From NCBI GenBank assembly GCA_964019165.1, contig OZ025276.1, positions 5,703,840 through 5,767,839 on the forward strand: a stretch of 64,000 nt of DNA, given 5' to 3'. A model generated the notes under the pieces. The model was not told the origin of the DNA and did no database searches. It was given only the letters and a program-made list of their open reading frames with translations. This document shows, one piece after another, positions 1 through 9,183 of this stretch. Position 1 is the first letter of the stretch, and each line of letters starts with the position of its first letter. Source of the DNA: Mastigias papua (Eukaryota > Cnidaria > Scyphozoa > Rhizostomeae > Mastigiidae). The translations under genes and the position numbers were made by a program.

Positions 1-273
1 ATAATAAGATGTAGTCTCTTATCTAATGCATTTCTTAACGGTAATCGTAACGATAGTGTGTTATACACATTCGACACATCGAATATGCGAATCGGTTATT
101 CATTTAAGATTGAACAACGGAATTTGAAATACTATCAAATAAATACTAATTTAATACGAGAAATTAAGTTTGAAATACTAGACGGTATTGGGCGTCGTGT
201 TGATCTAAAAGATCCCATATTAATGGTTTTATTTTTACGGAGTTTTGAATTAATTATACTATATAGTATATAA
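1..273 (+). CDS. C-terminal end of a Polinton-like capsid-cluster protein (copy A), 5' end outside window
   Basis: The frame is open from base 1 to the TAA at 271-273, so this is the 3' end of a gene that begins outside the window. Its first half aligns with the last part of the longer relative at 28472-29084: both have a VLYTF-like strand followed by an IGY-F motif. It ends in an IREIKFEILDGIG-type strand and a hydrophobic tail. The homologue in copy B also sits just upstream of a small basic gene and the capsid gene, so position and similarity agree. A minor capsid or penton role is an inference from location in the capsid cluster. No catalytic motif is visible. Confidence 0.55.
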   Translation: MIRCSLLSNAFLNGNRNDSVLYTFDTSNMRIGYSFKIEQRNLKYYQINTNLIREIKFEILDGIGRRVDLKDPILMVLFLRSFELIILYSI

Positions 274-298
274 GATGAATTGAACATTTAAACCAGAT

Positions 299-639
299 AG
301 AAAACGTGCTTATGATAATAGTAATAGGAGTGAAGGTTTGCCTGATGTTTTTAAATCGATGATTAGTTCAGCAAGAAAAAAATAGACAATGAGACTTCTA
401 AAAAGATAATAAAGAGTGCAGCAAAGAGTGCCGCTAAAGCGGCCGTAGAACCAATCGGTAAGAAAACCGGAGAGGAAATTGTAAATAAAATTTTTATTGA
501 AAAACAAAGTAATAGCATCCCCGAAAGACGACGATCAAAAAATAGACGCTGGGCCAATAATAGAAATGAAAATTCAAAATGTATATAAAAACAATGATGT
601 TAAAAATGATGACATAATAAAAAACTTTAATGAATTATT
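299..639 (+). pseudogene. small Lys/Ala-rich basic protein (copy A), frameshifted
   Basis: One frame reads a short stretch ending FKSMISSARKK and stops. A second frame then reads a very basic, Ala/Lys-rich stretch (KIIKSAAKSAAKAAVEPIGK) followed by an Arg-rich tail, and a short third piece ends at about 639. A single lesion near 390 would explain the break. It lies between the capsid-cluster protein and the major capsid gene. Copy B has a similar small Lys-rich remnant in the same place (49197). Basic composition and location suggest a DNA-binding or core protein, but the function is inferred. Confidence 0.4.
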
Positions 640-778
640 ATAATGTATATTATAAAATGTAAGATATATTATATAAGATATGAATTTTGATTTCAGAAAA
701 AAACACAGAAAAATGCGATGTTGTAATGTTGCCAGCGGCATAAGCTATTTAAGGAAATGAGAAAATTTTGAATTCCGA

Positions 779-1777
779 GTGGGAACGAGTAATGACTATT
801 TGCCAATCGACTGGTATAAAGGTTATTTTTATGGTGTTTTAAATGCTAAGAAAAACGATGGTACAGATTATGCGGCTGTTGATATTATTGCACTCACTAG
901 TGACTCAGCATCACTGTTAAATGGGTTAAAATTTGAGTCAGATTCACGTCAAATTTATCATGTGACTAATCTTAATTATTCAACGACGATAAAAAATATA
1001 TTAGAAATCACAGATAATTATGAGAAAACGGTGGGCCAAATGTTTTCTTTCTATCCAAATTTAGTTGATGGTGTGGACTTATCAAAATACGCAACCGATA
1101 CCACCGCTCCAAATCCTTTATTGTCTGATAATGCAGCATATAATGAAAATTATAGTAAAAGAGTCGCATTAACAAAAAGTGGTGATATTCATATTGTAAT
1201 TGGGTTGAAAAATATTGAATTTTTTGCTTCTCTTAAGGGCATTTTGTTACCCCCTACTAAAGTTAATATTTATGTGACTATTGAAGCCGATAATATATTG
1301 ATACACAAAAAGTCAACCACTGATGTGGGAAAAATTACAATTAAAAATCTTTGGTTATGTTATGAGAAATTAATATTGGGTGTTTCTGATAAAGTAAAAT
1401 CTGTTAAGTTTTTATCAGAGCCAAAAGCTATTAAATTTTATCAAGAATCGATCAAGTCATACACATCCTTGAAAAATAGGGAAAGAACGATAGTTTTATA
1501 TGAAACTTCAAAAAAACTACGAGATTTATTTATATTTGTTTCTCACACTGAAAACCGTAACCCTCAAAACAATGATTCATTCGCTATAAATACTTCGGAC
1601 ATGAAAATAATCAGTGCGGTATTGGTAATTAACGACGATCGCTATATGCCAATGACGCGATTTAACTGTGTAATTAAGGATCTAGATGCATATAAAGCCT
1701 TGCTAAAATACATGAGCGAGAAAATAAAAGAGAGAGTGTATTCATTAATTATAAACTATTCAAAACAAAATATATGA
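779..1777 (+). CDS. major capsid protein-like (double jelly-roll type), Polinton-like copy A, N-terminal and central part
   Basis: A 332-residue open frame opens with DYLPIDWYKGYFYGVLNA and has a central beta-rich region (NIEFFASLKGILLPPTKVN, then KITIKNLWLCYEK) matching the equivalent segment of copy B (RIEFFQSLKDQILPAS, then MTIYC). The later part carries a RDLFIFVSHTENRNPQNND loop and a DDRYMPMTRFN strand, in the order I associate with the nematode F54H12.2-type Polinton capsid family. The downstream C-terminus is found at 2137-2427 after an inserted repeat, so the gene is interrupted. ATG is not available at 779 (GTG); the true start may lie slightly upstream. Family assignment is by pattern and gene order, not by a search. 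Confidence 0.6.
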   Translation: MGTSNDYLPIDWYKGYFYGVLNAKKNDGTDYAAVDIIALTSDSASLLNGLKFESDSRQIYHVTNLNYSTTIKNILEITDNYEKTVGQMFSFYPNLVDGVDLSKYATDTTAPNPLLSDNAAYNENYSKRVALTKSGDIHIVIGLKNIEFFASLKGILLPPTKVNIYVTIEADNILIHKKSTTDVGKITIKNLWLCYEKLILGVSDKVKSVKFLSEPKAIKFYQESIKSYTSLKNRERTIVLYETSKKLRDLFIFVSHTENRNPQNNDSFAINTSDMKIISAVLVINDDRYMPMTRFNCVIKDLDAYKALLKYMSEKIKERVYSLIINYSKQNI

Positions 1778-1799
1778 TCTTGTATTTTGATATTTATAA

Positions 1800-2120
1800 G
1801 AACCTTTTAGATACTTTGAAGGATGGGTACTGTAAACTTTCTGTTGTTGTTGTTTACTTTATTTTGAGTAGGCTGTTATATCTAGCATTTTCAGCTAATT
1901 TAGGCCTATCGTGCATACCGCATCTAGGCACATGACCCCTAGTTTAACGTCCCTTCCGAAGGACGGCAGAGTGAATTGCGTTGGTCATTTATCTGTATAG
2001 TCACCCATCCAGTTGCTGACCTAGCACAGCCAAGCTTAACTTCAGCTAGCTAACGGAAGCCAGCTGAACAGCTTGGCCACTCACCCCACAGACTCACCCC
2101 GCAACTCACCCCACACTTGA
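1800..2120. repeat. inserted GC-richer repeat with a 5S-rRNA-like stretch (possible SINE)
   Basis: This block is clearly richer in GC than its flanks and separates two parts of the capsid gene. It includes CCCTTCCGAAGGACGG and, at about 2001-2050, CACCCATCCAGTTGCTGACC followed by AGCTTAACTTC. Read on the minus strand, this resembles the 3' half of a 5S rRNA gene. That would fit a 5S-derived SINE or a decayed 5S copy. No clear target-site duplication was found. The match is by eye and short. Confidence 0.35.
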
Positions 2121-2136
2121 GTTTAGATATATTTTA

Positions 2137-2427
2137 TCTGAAAACCCTGCTAAAGAATATACAGTTTATTCGGTATTATTGTACGAGGATACGTTTAAAA
2201 CCTCAATTATCGATGGTAAGAGTGAACTTATAAAATAATTTCAATTAATCATTTTATCATTATATTTAAGAAATTTTTCCTATTTTTGTGAAATTGACAA
2301 AATATCGAAAGGAGAGTTGGCAAAATCATACCAAAAGAAAGAAAATATTAATCTAAAAGTGGAATTATCAGATGAAAAAACGGCAATAAAATTTATGCCA
2401 CAAATACACAATATAATAAAATTATAA
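2137..2427 (+). pseudogene. major capsid protein-like, C-terminal remnant (copy A)
   Basis: This continues the gene at 779-1777 after the inserted repeat. One frame reads YTVYSVLLYEDTFKTSII and stops at 2238. A shifted frame reads FCEIDKISKGELAKSYQKKE and goes on to a terminal strand ending at the TAA 2425-2427. The piece has the expected position and length for the last strand pair of a double jelly-roll capsid protein. At least one frameshift and one stop are present, so the gene is dead here. Confidence 0.45.
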
Positions 2428-2473
2428 AAGGCAGACCAGTTATGATTAATTTTAACACATCACAAATCAACTA

Positions 2474-3151
2474 TTGGCCATAACACATAAGATCTACTCG
2501 AATTTTGAAGCATCTCCAAGCAGGGAAACACGCCCGGTCTTCTTGGGCCTTTCGAAGGCTTTCGACAGTGTGTGGCATGACGGTTTACTCTTCAAGTTGG
2601 AAAGCAATAGTATTTCTGGAAATTTTATGACCTTGGTTCGAAATTTTTTAAGTGACCGAAAACAGCGTGTACTGTTAAATGGAAAAAGCTCACAATGGGA
2701 ATCTATATCTGCAGGGGTTCCCCAAGGATTAGTGCTTGGTCCTTTGTTTTTCTTAGTTTATATCAATGACCTTGTTGATAATATTGATAGCGACGTAAAA
2801 ATATTTGCCGATGACGCATCACTCTTTTCTGTTGTTTGTGATGAGGTCATAACTGCACAACAATTAAATAGGGATTTGGAAAGGGTACGTTTATGGGCAT
2901 GGCAATGGAAAATGGAATTCAATGCTAAAAAAACTGAAGAAGTAATTTTTTCAGCCAAAAGGATAAAGCCCCATCACCCTAGCCTGTTCCTTGGTAATAC
3001 TAAGATGGAAAGGAAGTCTGAACACAAGCACTTGGGTCTGATATTGGACTCTAAACTTAATTTCCAAAGTCACATCCGCGAATCAATTATGAAGGCAAGA
3101 AAGGGCATTGGCATCATAAGGCACCTTTCCAGAAGCAAGGGACGTTCTTGA
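2474..3151 (+). pseudogene. LINE reverse transcriptase fragment
   Basis: This encodes the central RT domain: a LSKAFDSVWHDGLLFKL motif (catalytic Asp A block), GVPQGLVLGPLFFLVYIND, then FADDASLFSVV (the catalytic FADD). The conserved SVLGP has become LVLGP. The frame breaks at 3151, and the thumb continues in other frames to about 3540. The start is only the truncation point, not a real initiation codon. The full-length relative at 13450-15408 shows what is missing. Confidence 0.75.
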
Positions 3152-4185
3152 TCAAGTCTATAAATTACATGTACGACCTCATTTAGACTATGGGGACATA
3201 ATTTATCACAGATTTGATCCAAATATGTCCTTGGATGTGACAAAGAAACTTTAGCAAACACAGTACTCTGCGGCACTTGCAGTGACTAGTGCTTGGAGAG
3301 GCACCAATAGGCAAAGGCTTTATGAGGAACTGGGATGGGAAAAGCTTTATGAGAGAAGGTAGTATAGACGTTTGTGTCATTTTTACAGCCTGAAAATGTC
3401 CGCAACTCCGTAGTATTTATTTGAAGAAATTCCCCCTGAGCGCGATCTCCCTTACAATCTTCGACATGCGCGGATTTGTGATCAAAATATTCCAAGAACT
3501 GTTCGCTTTTCAAATACCTACTTCCAGAATGTTCTTTATGAATGGAATTTGCTTGATGATGGAATCAAAAATTCGGCTTCTCTTGAGGAATTCAAAAGGA
3601 AAGTATTGGCCATGATCAGACCATCGAGGAAACCGATATTCAATATCCATGATATTACTGGCATAAAGCGCTTGACAAAGCTTCGTGTCAATTTTAGCGA
3701 TTTAAATGAGCACAAATTTCGACACAATTTTGATTGTGTAAGCCCAACGTGCGACTGCGGACAGGCTAATGAGGACAATGAACACTTTTTCCTGCATTGC
3801 CCCTTGTATGACAATATACGGCAAGATCTTTTTGGTCATCTCGAAGACATTCTTGAGTTCAGCGTTTCGAGCATGGACTCCAATTCACTTTGTAATTTAC
3901 TCCTTTTCGGAAAACCTGAGCTATGTGCGAGTGTGAATAAAATGATTATAGAGCAAGCAATTCATTTTATTGAAAATACGAAACGATTGTAGGTTCAATC
4001 TTTATATGTTGAAATGCAGCAACATGTCTTCTGTGATTATATGTAATTTTCCGTTGTGTTACTTGTAAATTAAAGCTAATTAATATTGTAAGTGCCTTTC
4101 ATAGTGGAAACTCGATGCCCTTGTGTCTTTTTCCGCTATGATCGACACAGTTGAATTATACTACTTGTAGTTTTAGATTTGATAG
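2475..4185 (+). mobile_element. 5'-truncated LINE copy (same family as 12545-15690) between capsid and pVI-like genes
   Basis: The segment aligns end to end with the 3' half of the LINE at 12545-15690. It has the same RT core, the same C-terminal cysteine-rich end, and the same 3' tail (a GTAAGTGCCTT...CTTGTGTCTTT block ending in TTTGATAG). The 5' boundary is where similarity starts, near 2475. The 3' boundary is the GATAG followed directly by Polinton sequence. Several stops and frameshifts make it inactive. Its location between two copy-A genes means it inserted after the element lodged here. Confidence 0.7.
3549..3992 (+). pseudogene. LINE ORF2 C-terminal cysteine-rich fragment
   Basis: The fragment aligns with the last 150 residues of the ORF at 13450-15408. 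It shares GIKRLTKLRVNFSDLNEHKF, then a C-x4-C-x-C...H-x3-H cluster (CVSPTCDCG and HFFLHC), and the final FLLFGK/AIHFIENTKR end. The cysteine/histidine pattern is a zinc-knuckle-like feature of this LINE lineage. It is out of frame with the RT fragment upstream. Confidence 0.65.
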
Positions 4186-4194
4186 AAAACAAAA

Positions 4195-4805
4195 ATGAAA
4201 CAAGATGAGGGATCTATATTATCGAGTATTTTACCAGCTATAGCTAAAATTGCAAGTAAAACAATGCCTGTTTTAAGTAAAACTGTTCTGCCAAGCCTGG
4301 CGAAAGGCGTCTCAGGTGCACTAGGTTCTTTAGGTATCGATGCGTTATTCGGCAATGGATTAATCGACGAAAATTTACGCAATATTATAGTAGTTATAGC
4401 AAAATTAAGTGATGAAATAAATAAGTTATCAAACAATGATAAATTAACAATTGATCAAATTATGATGTCTGGAAATAGCCAAATGACAGGCGGGTTTTTG
4501 GGTACTCTTTTAGCATCGATTGGGATACCAATGATTTTGAATGCATTAACGGGACAAGGCCTTCATAACACGCCCACAGTAGGTTATAAACACACAGGTC
4601 GAAAATTCCCATACCTAATTCTAAACAACCTGTTGCTAAACAACCTGAAGGCACTGCTATAATAAATAAAACATGGGAGCCGTATAACCCTCCGCCTTTT
4701 TATGATTCATATGATATAAAAGGATATGGAGTAAAACAAAGCAAAAAAAAGGGGACTGGATACTTTTCGGGAAAAACAGCCCCTTCCGAGACGTTCCATT
4801 ATTGA
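4195..4805 (+). pseudogene. pVI-like minor core protein with PPxY motif (copy A), one frameshift
   Basis: From the ATG at 4195 the product begins with acidic residues, then a strongly amphipathic/hydrophobic stretch (SILSSILPAIAKIASKTMPV). A glycine-rich segment and a second hydrophobic helix (GFLGTLLASIGIPMILNAL) follow. A frameshift near 4600 diverts the frame to a stop at 4662. The alternative frame continues with a Pro-rich tail containing NPPPFY (a PPxY motif at 4692-4703) and a basic GYGVKQSKKKG end. Adenovirus protein VI combines an N-terminal membrane-active helix with a PPxY motif; the analogy is mine. Copy B has the same protein (51119-51480). The next gene is the protease, whose frame overlaps the tail. 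Confidence 0.55.
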
Positions 4806-5112
4806 ATCTCTTACTTTAAATTTTAAGGATGAATCCAAATCTAATACCTACTTACAAGAATGGATTGATTATATGACTTTAAGCGATCGTTCTATTGGTG
4901 TTTTCGCACATGATAAATAAACAGTGGATATTATAAATTCAAACATCGGATTTTATATTTTAAATTTAGATTCATCTTCGAGTGTGTTAAATGGAACACA
5001 TTGCATGTGTTTTTATTATAATGGAAAAAAGATTGAATATTTTGATTCGTATTGTTTAAAACCACCGTCTGTTATAGCTGAAAATTATTCTTATACATAT
5101 AACTATTTTTAG
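4768..5112 (+). pseudogene. adenain-type cysteine protease (Polinton PRO), broken and 3'-truncated (copy A)
   Basis: The frame reads an N-terminal helix (SNTYLQEWIDYMTLSDRS), is broken by TAA at 4918-4920, and continues with GFYILNLDSSSSV, NGTHCMCFYY and IEYFDSY. GTH (His codon 4999-5001) and YFDS are the His and Asp/Glu catalytic blocks of the adenovirus-protease (Ulp1-like) fold. The family usually has GTHW or GSHW; here a Cys follows His. The frame ends at 5112 exactly where an inverted duplication begins, so the C-terminal part with the catalytic Cys is missing. Confidence 0.65.
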
Positions 5113-5276
5113 GATTAGGCATAGGAATTTTCGACCTGTGTGTTTTATAACCACCTGTGGGCCTGTTATGAAGGCCTTGTCCCGTTAATGCATTCAAAAC
5201 CTCTGGTATCCCAATCGATGCTAAAAGAGTACCCAAAACCCCGCCTTTCATTTGGCTATTTCATTTGGACACAGTA
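5113..5276 (-). repeat. inverted duplicate of part of the pVI-like gene, truncating the protease
   Basis: Bases 5113-5276 are the reverse complement of about 4475-4625, with roughly 90 percent identity by eye. Landmarks such as AATTTTCGACCTGTGTGT and GGCCTTGTCCCGTTAATGC occur in both, in opposite orientation. It begins immediately after the protease fragment ends and is followed by unrelated AT-rich sequence. This is a local inverted duplication within copy A that removed or displaced the protease 3' end. Confidence 0.8.
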
Positions 5277-5431
5277 TCAATCATATGAAAGCAACGCTTG
5301 TAAATATTAGTGCCTTTATTTTATTTATCATCATTATCATGCAAAAAGCTATTACAATATAGTAAAGAGAGTTTCATTGGTTGATTTAGATCAAAACCAA
5401 ACAATTATAGTGGATTTTTTAATAATTATAC

Positions 5432-5643
<212 letters not shown>

Positions 5644-5644
5644 C

Positions 5645-6302
5645 ATTGGGGATCATGATGGTGAACACTTAATTCATGAAAATGCTGATGATTATCATAA
5701 AAAAATCAAGAGCTTATCTCAAGATAATGCCGAGCAAACATCAACTAGTCTACAACCGTCATTATGCACTAAACCAAATCGTGTGAATAAACAATATTTT
5801 CTTGAGTTTAACGCATCTCAACAGATGATTAGTAATATTGATTTAAATCCAGCAGCCGGTGAAGATGATATTATAAATGTGTTTATAATTTATAAAATTA
5901 CGTCATTTGGTGTCATTTATTGGACACCACGTGGTCTATATGGCCACGACGACCATGGATTTGATACGTTTATCAGTTTCAGCCCGAGTGGTGATCTCGT
6001 TGTATCAAGTACGACTAATGATCATATTGTAATTGGACAAAATATAACTAATGGGAGAACACCTATTACTGATTATAAAACTAAAGCAAACACAGGAGAG
6101 CTTAATAAATGGATCTGTCTTAGCGTACACTGGAATTTGCGATCAAAAATATCTTATGTATACTGTAATGGTAAGAAATTATGTAATTTCAACGCTCATA
6201 CGAGCATGAAAAGCACTTAATCCATCACAGCAAGCCGCATTATACGGCTCGATAGCATCATTTTTATTATATAAAAACCGTACAATGACAGACGAGATAT
6301 AA
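5645..6302 (+). pseudogene. fibre/attachment protein, N-terminal part with ConA/LamG-like domain (copy A)
   Basis: The frame is open from the TA tract to 6220 and then continues in another frame to about 6302. It begins with an acidic/polar linker ([12 protein letters not shown]), followed by a beta-rich domain. The end of that domain ([12 protein letters not shown], then [13 protein letters not shown]) has the W-x-x-h-x-V-x-W then Y-x-N-G pattern typical of concanavalin-A/LamG-like folds. The shifted continuation (LYKNRTMTDEI) fits the last strand and helix of such a domain. It lies in line with the shaft-like and second LamG-like segments downstream, so 5645-8630 is probably one or two decayed tail/fibre genes. 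Confidence 0.5.
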
Positions 6303-6506
6303 AATTAAATCATCAGGTTTTTTTTCAAAATGGTATAATATTGATCATGATCTAATTACTTTCTAAATTTAAAAATTATTCTAATATATATTATAATGGG
6401 TAAATATGATGGATTTTACCATGACGAACAAGATGATAAAAATATTATTAAATACAGCCCTTCCAATTTCCATTTTGTTAATAATATGCTATAAATAAAT
6501 AAAACC

Positions 6507-7505
6507 TTGAAATTTCTTTTACATCGCTCGCAACACTCTGATAAATTCACGATCACAAATGATACTTTAGATTTAGATAAAGATAAAATCACAATCAATC
6601 CTAAATCAATAGTGAAAATCGATCCAACAACAGGTGCATTTAAAGGCACAATAATTGTCGATTCTTCTGATGAGTTGAAATTAAATCATAACTCAGGTTT
6701 TTACACAGATTATAACTCTTCAATATGGAGGAATATTGGTCCAGGATTAGAAAGAAATTCAACTAATAAAATAAGCATAGCATTAGGATGTCAGGGAGTG
6801 CGGTTTGTTAATAACCGTCTATGGTTTGATACCAGTTCATTGATAAATAATACAAGCGGCTCTATTACAGTAGACGATAAAGAGCGTTTAGAACTAAATT
6901 ATGGTAATGATTTTATTAAAAGTGCAGTTGGTGAAATATGGTTGAAAGTAAATGAAAAACATATTGTGAGAACAGATGATGGCAATTCGTTAAATATTGA
7001 TGATACTATAAAATATGATCTAACTACAAATAAATTATCAAGCAATATTAATAAATATTTAGCCACTGGTGGTGATATTTATTTAAATTCTAGTGGTAAA
7101 ATGAAAATGAACATTAATAAGTACTTATTTGATAATACTGGCACAATATTTATGAGTCCAAAAAATAGACTAACTGTAAATATTACAGATCAATTGGCGG
7201 GAGAGATTTATTTAGATACTAATAATAAATTAAAATTATGGCTAGGACTATTATTCTTTATCGATTCTAGTGGCCGCTTTTATCCTCGTATAAATTACGA
7301 CCATGGATTGGACTGGGAAAATTTTAAATTAAATTTGACTATTGATTCACGCCTGTCTTTTGTAAACAGAAAATTAACATTATCATATGATCCTTACTTT
7401 AAGATAACAAATAATAAGTTAGATTTAGATATTACCAAATTGCAAACTGATACAGTAGTACCAAAAAATAATGAGAGTATGAAATTAAACCATGATGGTA
7501 CATAA
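6507..7505 (+). CDS. fibre shaft-like repeat protein (copy A)
   Basis: A 332-residue open frame is built of short repeats with alternating hydrophobic residues and a Gly/Asn turn: DELKLNHNSGF, ERLELNYGNDF, GKMKMNINKYL, NRLTVNITDQL, NKLKLWLGLLF. Each is followed by a second strand such as GTIFMS or GEIYLDTN. This two-strand repeat with a turn resembles the triple beta-spiral of the adenovirus fibre shaft. Composition is Asn/Asp/Lys/Leu/Ile rich with no Cys-rich or catalytic motif. No ATG is present at 6507 (TTG); the natural start is probably further upstream. The frame continues in broken form to about 7770. Role as an attachment-fibre stalk is inferred. Confidence 0.5.
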   Translation: MKFLLHRSQHSDKFTITNDTLDLDKDKITINPKSIVKIDPTTGAFKGTIIVDSSDELKLNHNSGFYTDYNSSIWRNIGPGLERNSTNKISIALGCQGVRFVNNRLWFDTSSLINNTSGSITVDDKERLELNYGNDFIKSAVGEIWLKVNEKHIVRTDDGNSLNIDDTIKYDLTTNKLSSNINKYLATGGDIYLNSSGKMKMNINKYLFDNTGTIFMSPKNRLTVNITDQLAGEIYLDTNNKLKLWLGLLFFIDSSGRFYPRINYDHGLDWENFKLNLTIDSRLSFVNRKLTLSYDPYFKITNNKLDLDITKLQTDTVVPKNNESMKLNHDGT

Positions 7506-8150
7506 TCAATTGATCGTAATGTTTTAACGAGTTTAATAAATGTAGGGGCGTTATCACGGTTGCAGTTTAAAGGATATCAGTTGATCGTAAATTAGCATGA
7601 AATGTCACGTAATTTAATACGATTGAACTCGAACAGTCCTACAACTGGAGATCAAAATAACTTTTACAAGCTGACATTAGATAGAACAACGATTGATTTG
7701 GACTTTAATACTGGTAATTTAAAAGTAAAAGATGGATATGTGGCTAGCATAATTACTGGATATTATATTTAGAGTTTTATCGACAGCTCTTATATAAAAT
7801 CAATAATTGATAAGACTTATTTAAGAGATAATTTCATTCTCGAACAGTGGTTTAAAGAGCGATTTAAATATATTGGTGAGATTATATTGCGAAAATATGC
7901 TTTTTGTTAGATGAATTTTGAAGATTTGAGTATGGTTGTTAAAAATAAAGATAGTAGCAATATAACGACAATATCTAAAATAGCAAACTATTGATACAAA
8001 GATAAAGATATTTTGAATGTTTTAATAACCTTAGATTTTATTATAGACATTATACATCTTTATTAATTAATACTATTGTGTATGATAATTACATACAATT
8101 TAATAATGCAAACCAATATAAATCTTATACTGAATATTATCCATCGTTAC
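7506..8150 (+). pseudogene. decayed continuation of the fibre shaft (copy A)
   Basis: After the stop at 7503-7505, short frames continue the same composition: SIDRNVLTSLINVGAL, then (frame change) FYKLTLDRTTIDLDFNTGN to a stop near 7772, then SSYIKSIIDKTYLRDNF. Several stops and shifts occur. Near 8040-8210 another frame reads INTIVYDNYIQFNNANQYKS and a YPSLPPSTAYINYMFNF stretch leading into the LamG-like domain at 8187. No other gene is seen in this stretch. Confidence 0.4.
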
Positions 8151-8186
8151 CACCGTCAACTGCATATATAAATTATATGTTCAATT

Positions 8187-8630
8187 TTGTATTTCAAGTT
8201 GAGAAAAAAATCAGTTGACATTAATAGTACTTTATGGCAATCAAATGATGGAAAATCATATGTTAAAATTTTATATAATAACTCAGGGGTTATAGATAAA
8301 TTAAATGAACTTGGAAATGAGATTATTATAAATACAGATTCATTATTACATAGAAAATCAATTTTATCAATACATTGTATGGTAACTTTTATCAATAGTA
8401 TCATTGTAGTAGTTTATTTAAATGATAATGTTATTAGCCGTGGTAGGCTTTTTAATCAAACATCTATATTTACGAATTCATTTCATGAGTGTTATTTAGG
8501 AAATAATCTTAGTCAAGGAAGCATAGAGAGTTTTAATGGTCGTTTTTATGATTTTATGTTATCATATGGTATAGAAGAAACTGATGCATATTATCTTCAT
8601 CAGTATTATAAATATATCCATAATATATAA
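8187..8630 (+). CDS. C-terminal ConA/LamG-like domain of the fibre module (copy A)
   Basis: The segment reads as a LamG/concanavalin-A-like domain: FKLRKKSVDINSTLWQS (beta strands), then ILSIHCMVTFINSIIVVVYL with a YLNDN turn, then a terminal strand ECYLGNN and FNGRFYDFMLSYGI followed by a C-terminal helix. The V-Y-L-N and Y-L-G-N...F-N-G order is a hallmark of this fold. It is preceded by shaft-like repeats, so it would sit as a globular knob at the end of a stalk. The upstream part of the domain is in a different frame (8050-8216), so one frameshift is present. Confidence 0.55.
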   Translation: MYFKLRKKSVDINSTLWQSNDGKSYVKILYNNSGVIDKLNELGNEIIINTDSLLHRKSILSIHCMVTFINSIIVVVYLNDNVISRGRLFNQTSIFTNSFHECYLGNNLSQGSIESFNGRFYDFMLSYGIEETDAYYLHQYYKYIHNI

Positions 8631-8654
8631 AATTATTATAATATATATATCATA

Positions 8655-8915
8655 ATGGACAAACCTACGAATGTAATTAAATTCATGAATGATAATTTAT
8701 ATCTATTTGAAAATATATATAGTGATGTTGATAAAAATATTTTGAAAGTGGCAATAGCATATAAGTATTTGTTATATGTCTATTTAGGGATAAGAAGTAT
8801 GACATTAGATCAAATTTTAAAAGAAAATGAGTATGATATCGGTTTGATAAGCCTGGTCACAACTGTATCGTATCATTGTGTGAAAAAGTATGTGGAAATC
8901 GAATATGTCACATGA
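8655..8915 (+). CDS. small helical protein of unknown function (copy A)
   Basis: It has a proper ATG start 25 bases after the fibre-module stop and encodes 86 residues. The product is mostly predicted helical, with a YKYLLYVYLGIRSMTLDQIL core and no signal peptide or metal-binding motif. Tight spacing after the fibre suggests it belongs to the same element. It overlaps the next frame by about 26 bases. I do not recognise the family. Confidence 0.4.
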   Translation: MDKPTNVIKFMNDNLYLFENIYSDVDKNILKVAIAYKYLLYVYLGIRSMTLDQILKENEYDIGLISLVTTVSYHCVKKYVEIEYVT

Positions 8916-9183
8916 TGTTTACGGTCGTCTATATAATCAATATAAAGTCGGTCGAGGCTATAAGTACATGTTTAACGCTCCCAATTTCATGAAAAATTCG
9001 CCATTATGCGGACATATCACAGGATTATTATTCAGCATTTACTATAATATCCCCTTCCTCACTATGCTGATTGCTCAGTATAGGTGTCCCTCTAACGGGC
9101 ACTCCGCCAACGTACGACATCGTACATTGGACTCACCTTTACCTTACTATAATATCAGATACCATCCATCATATCGAGCTTAA
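8890..9183 (+). CDS. unknown protein overlapping the preceding small gene (copy A)
   Basis: This 97-codon frame overlaps 8655-8915. The first two thirds (HDVYGRLYNQYKVGRGYKYM, then a hydrophobic LLFSIYYNIPFLTMLI segment) look protein-like. The last part after about 9070 has a different, Arg/Ser/Pro-rich composition that could be out of frame. It may be a frameshifted continuation of the upstream gene. Function unknown. Confidence 0.3.
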   Translation: MWKSNMSHDVYGRLYNQYKVGRGYKYMFNAPNFMKNSPLCGHITGLLFSIYYNIPFLTMLIAQYRCPSNGHSANVRHRTLDSPLPYYNIRYHPSYRA

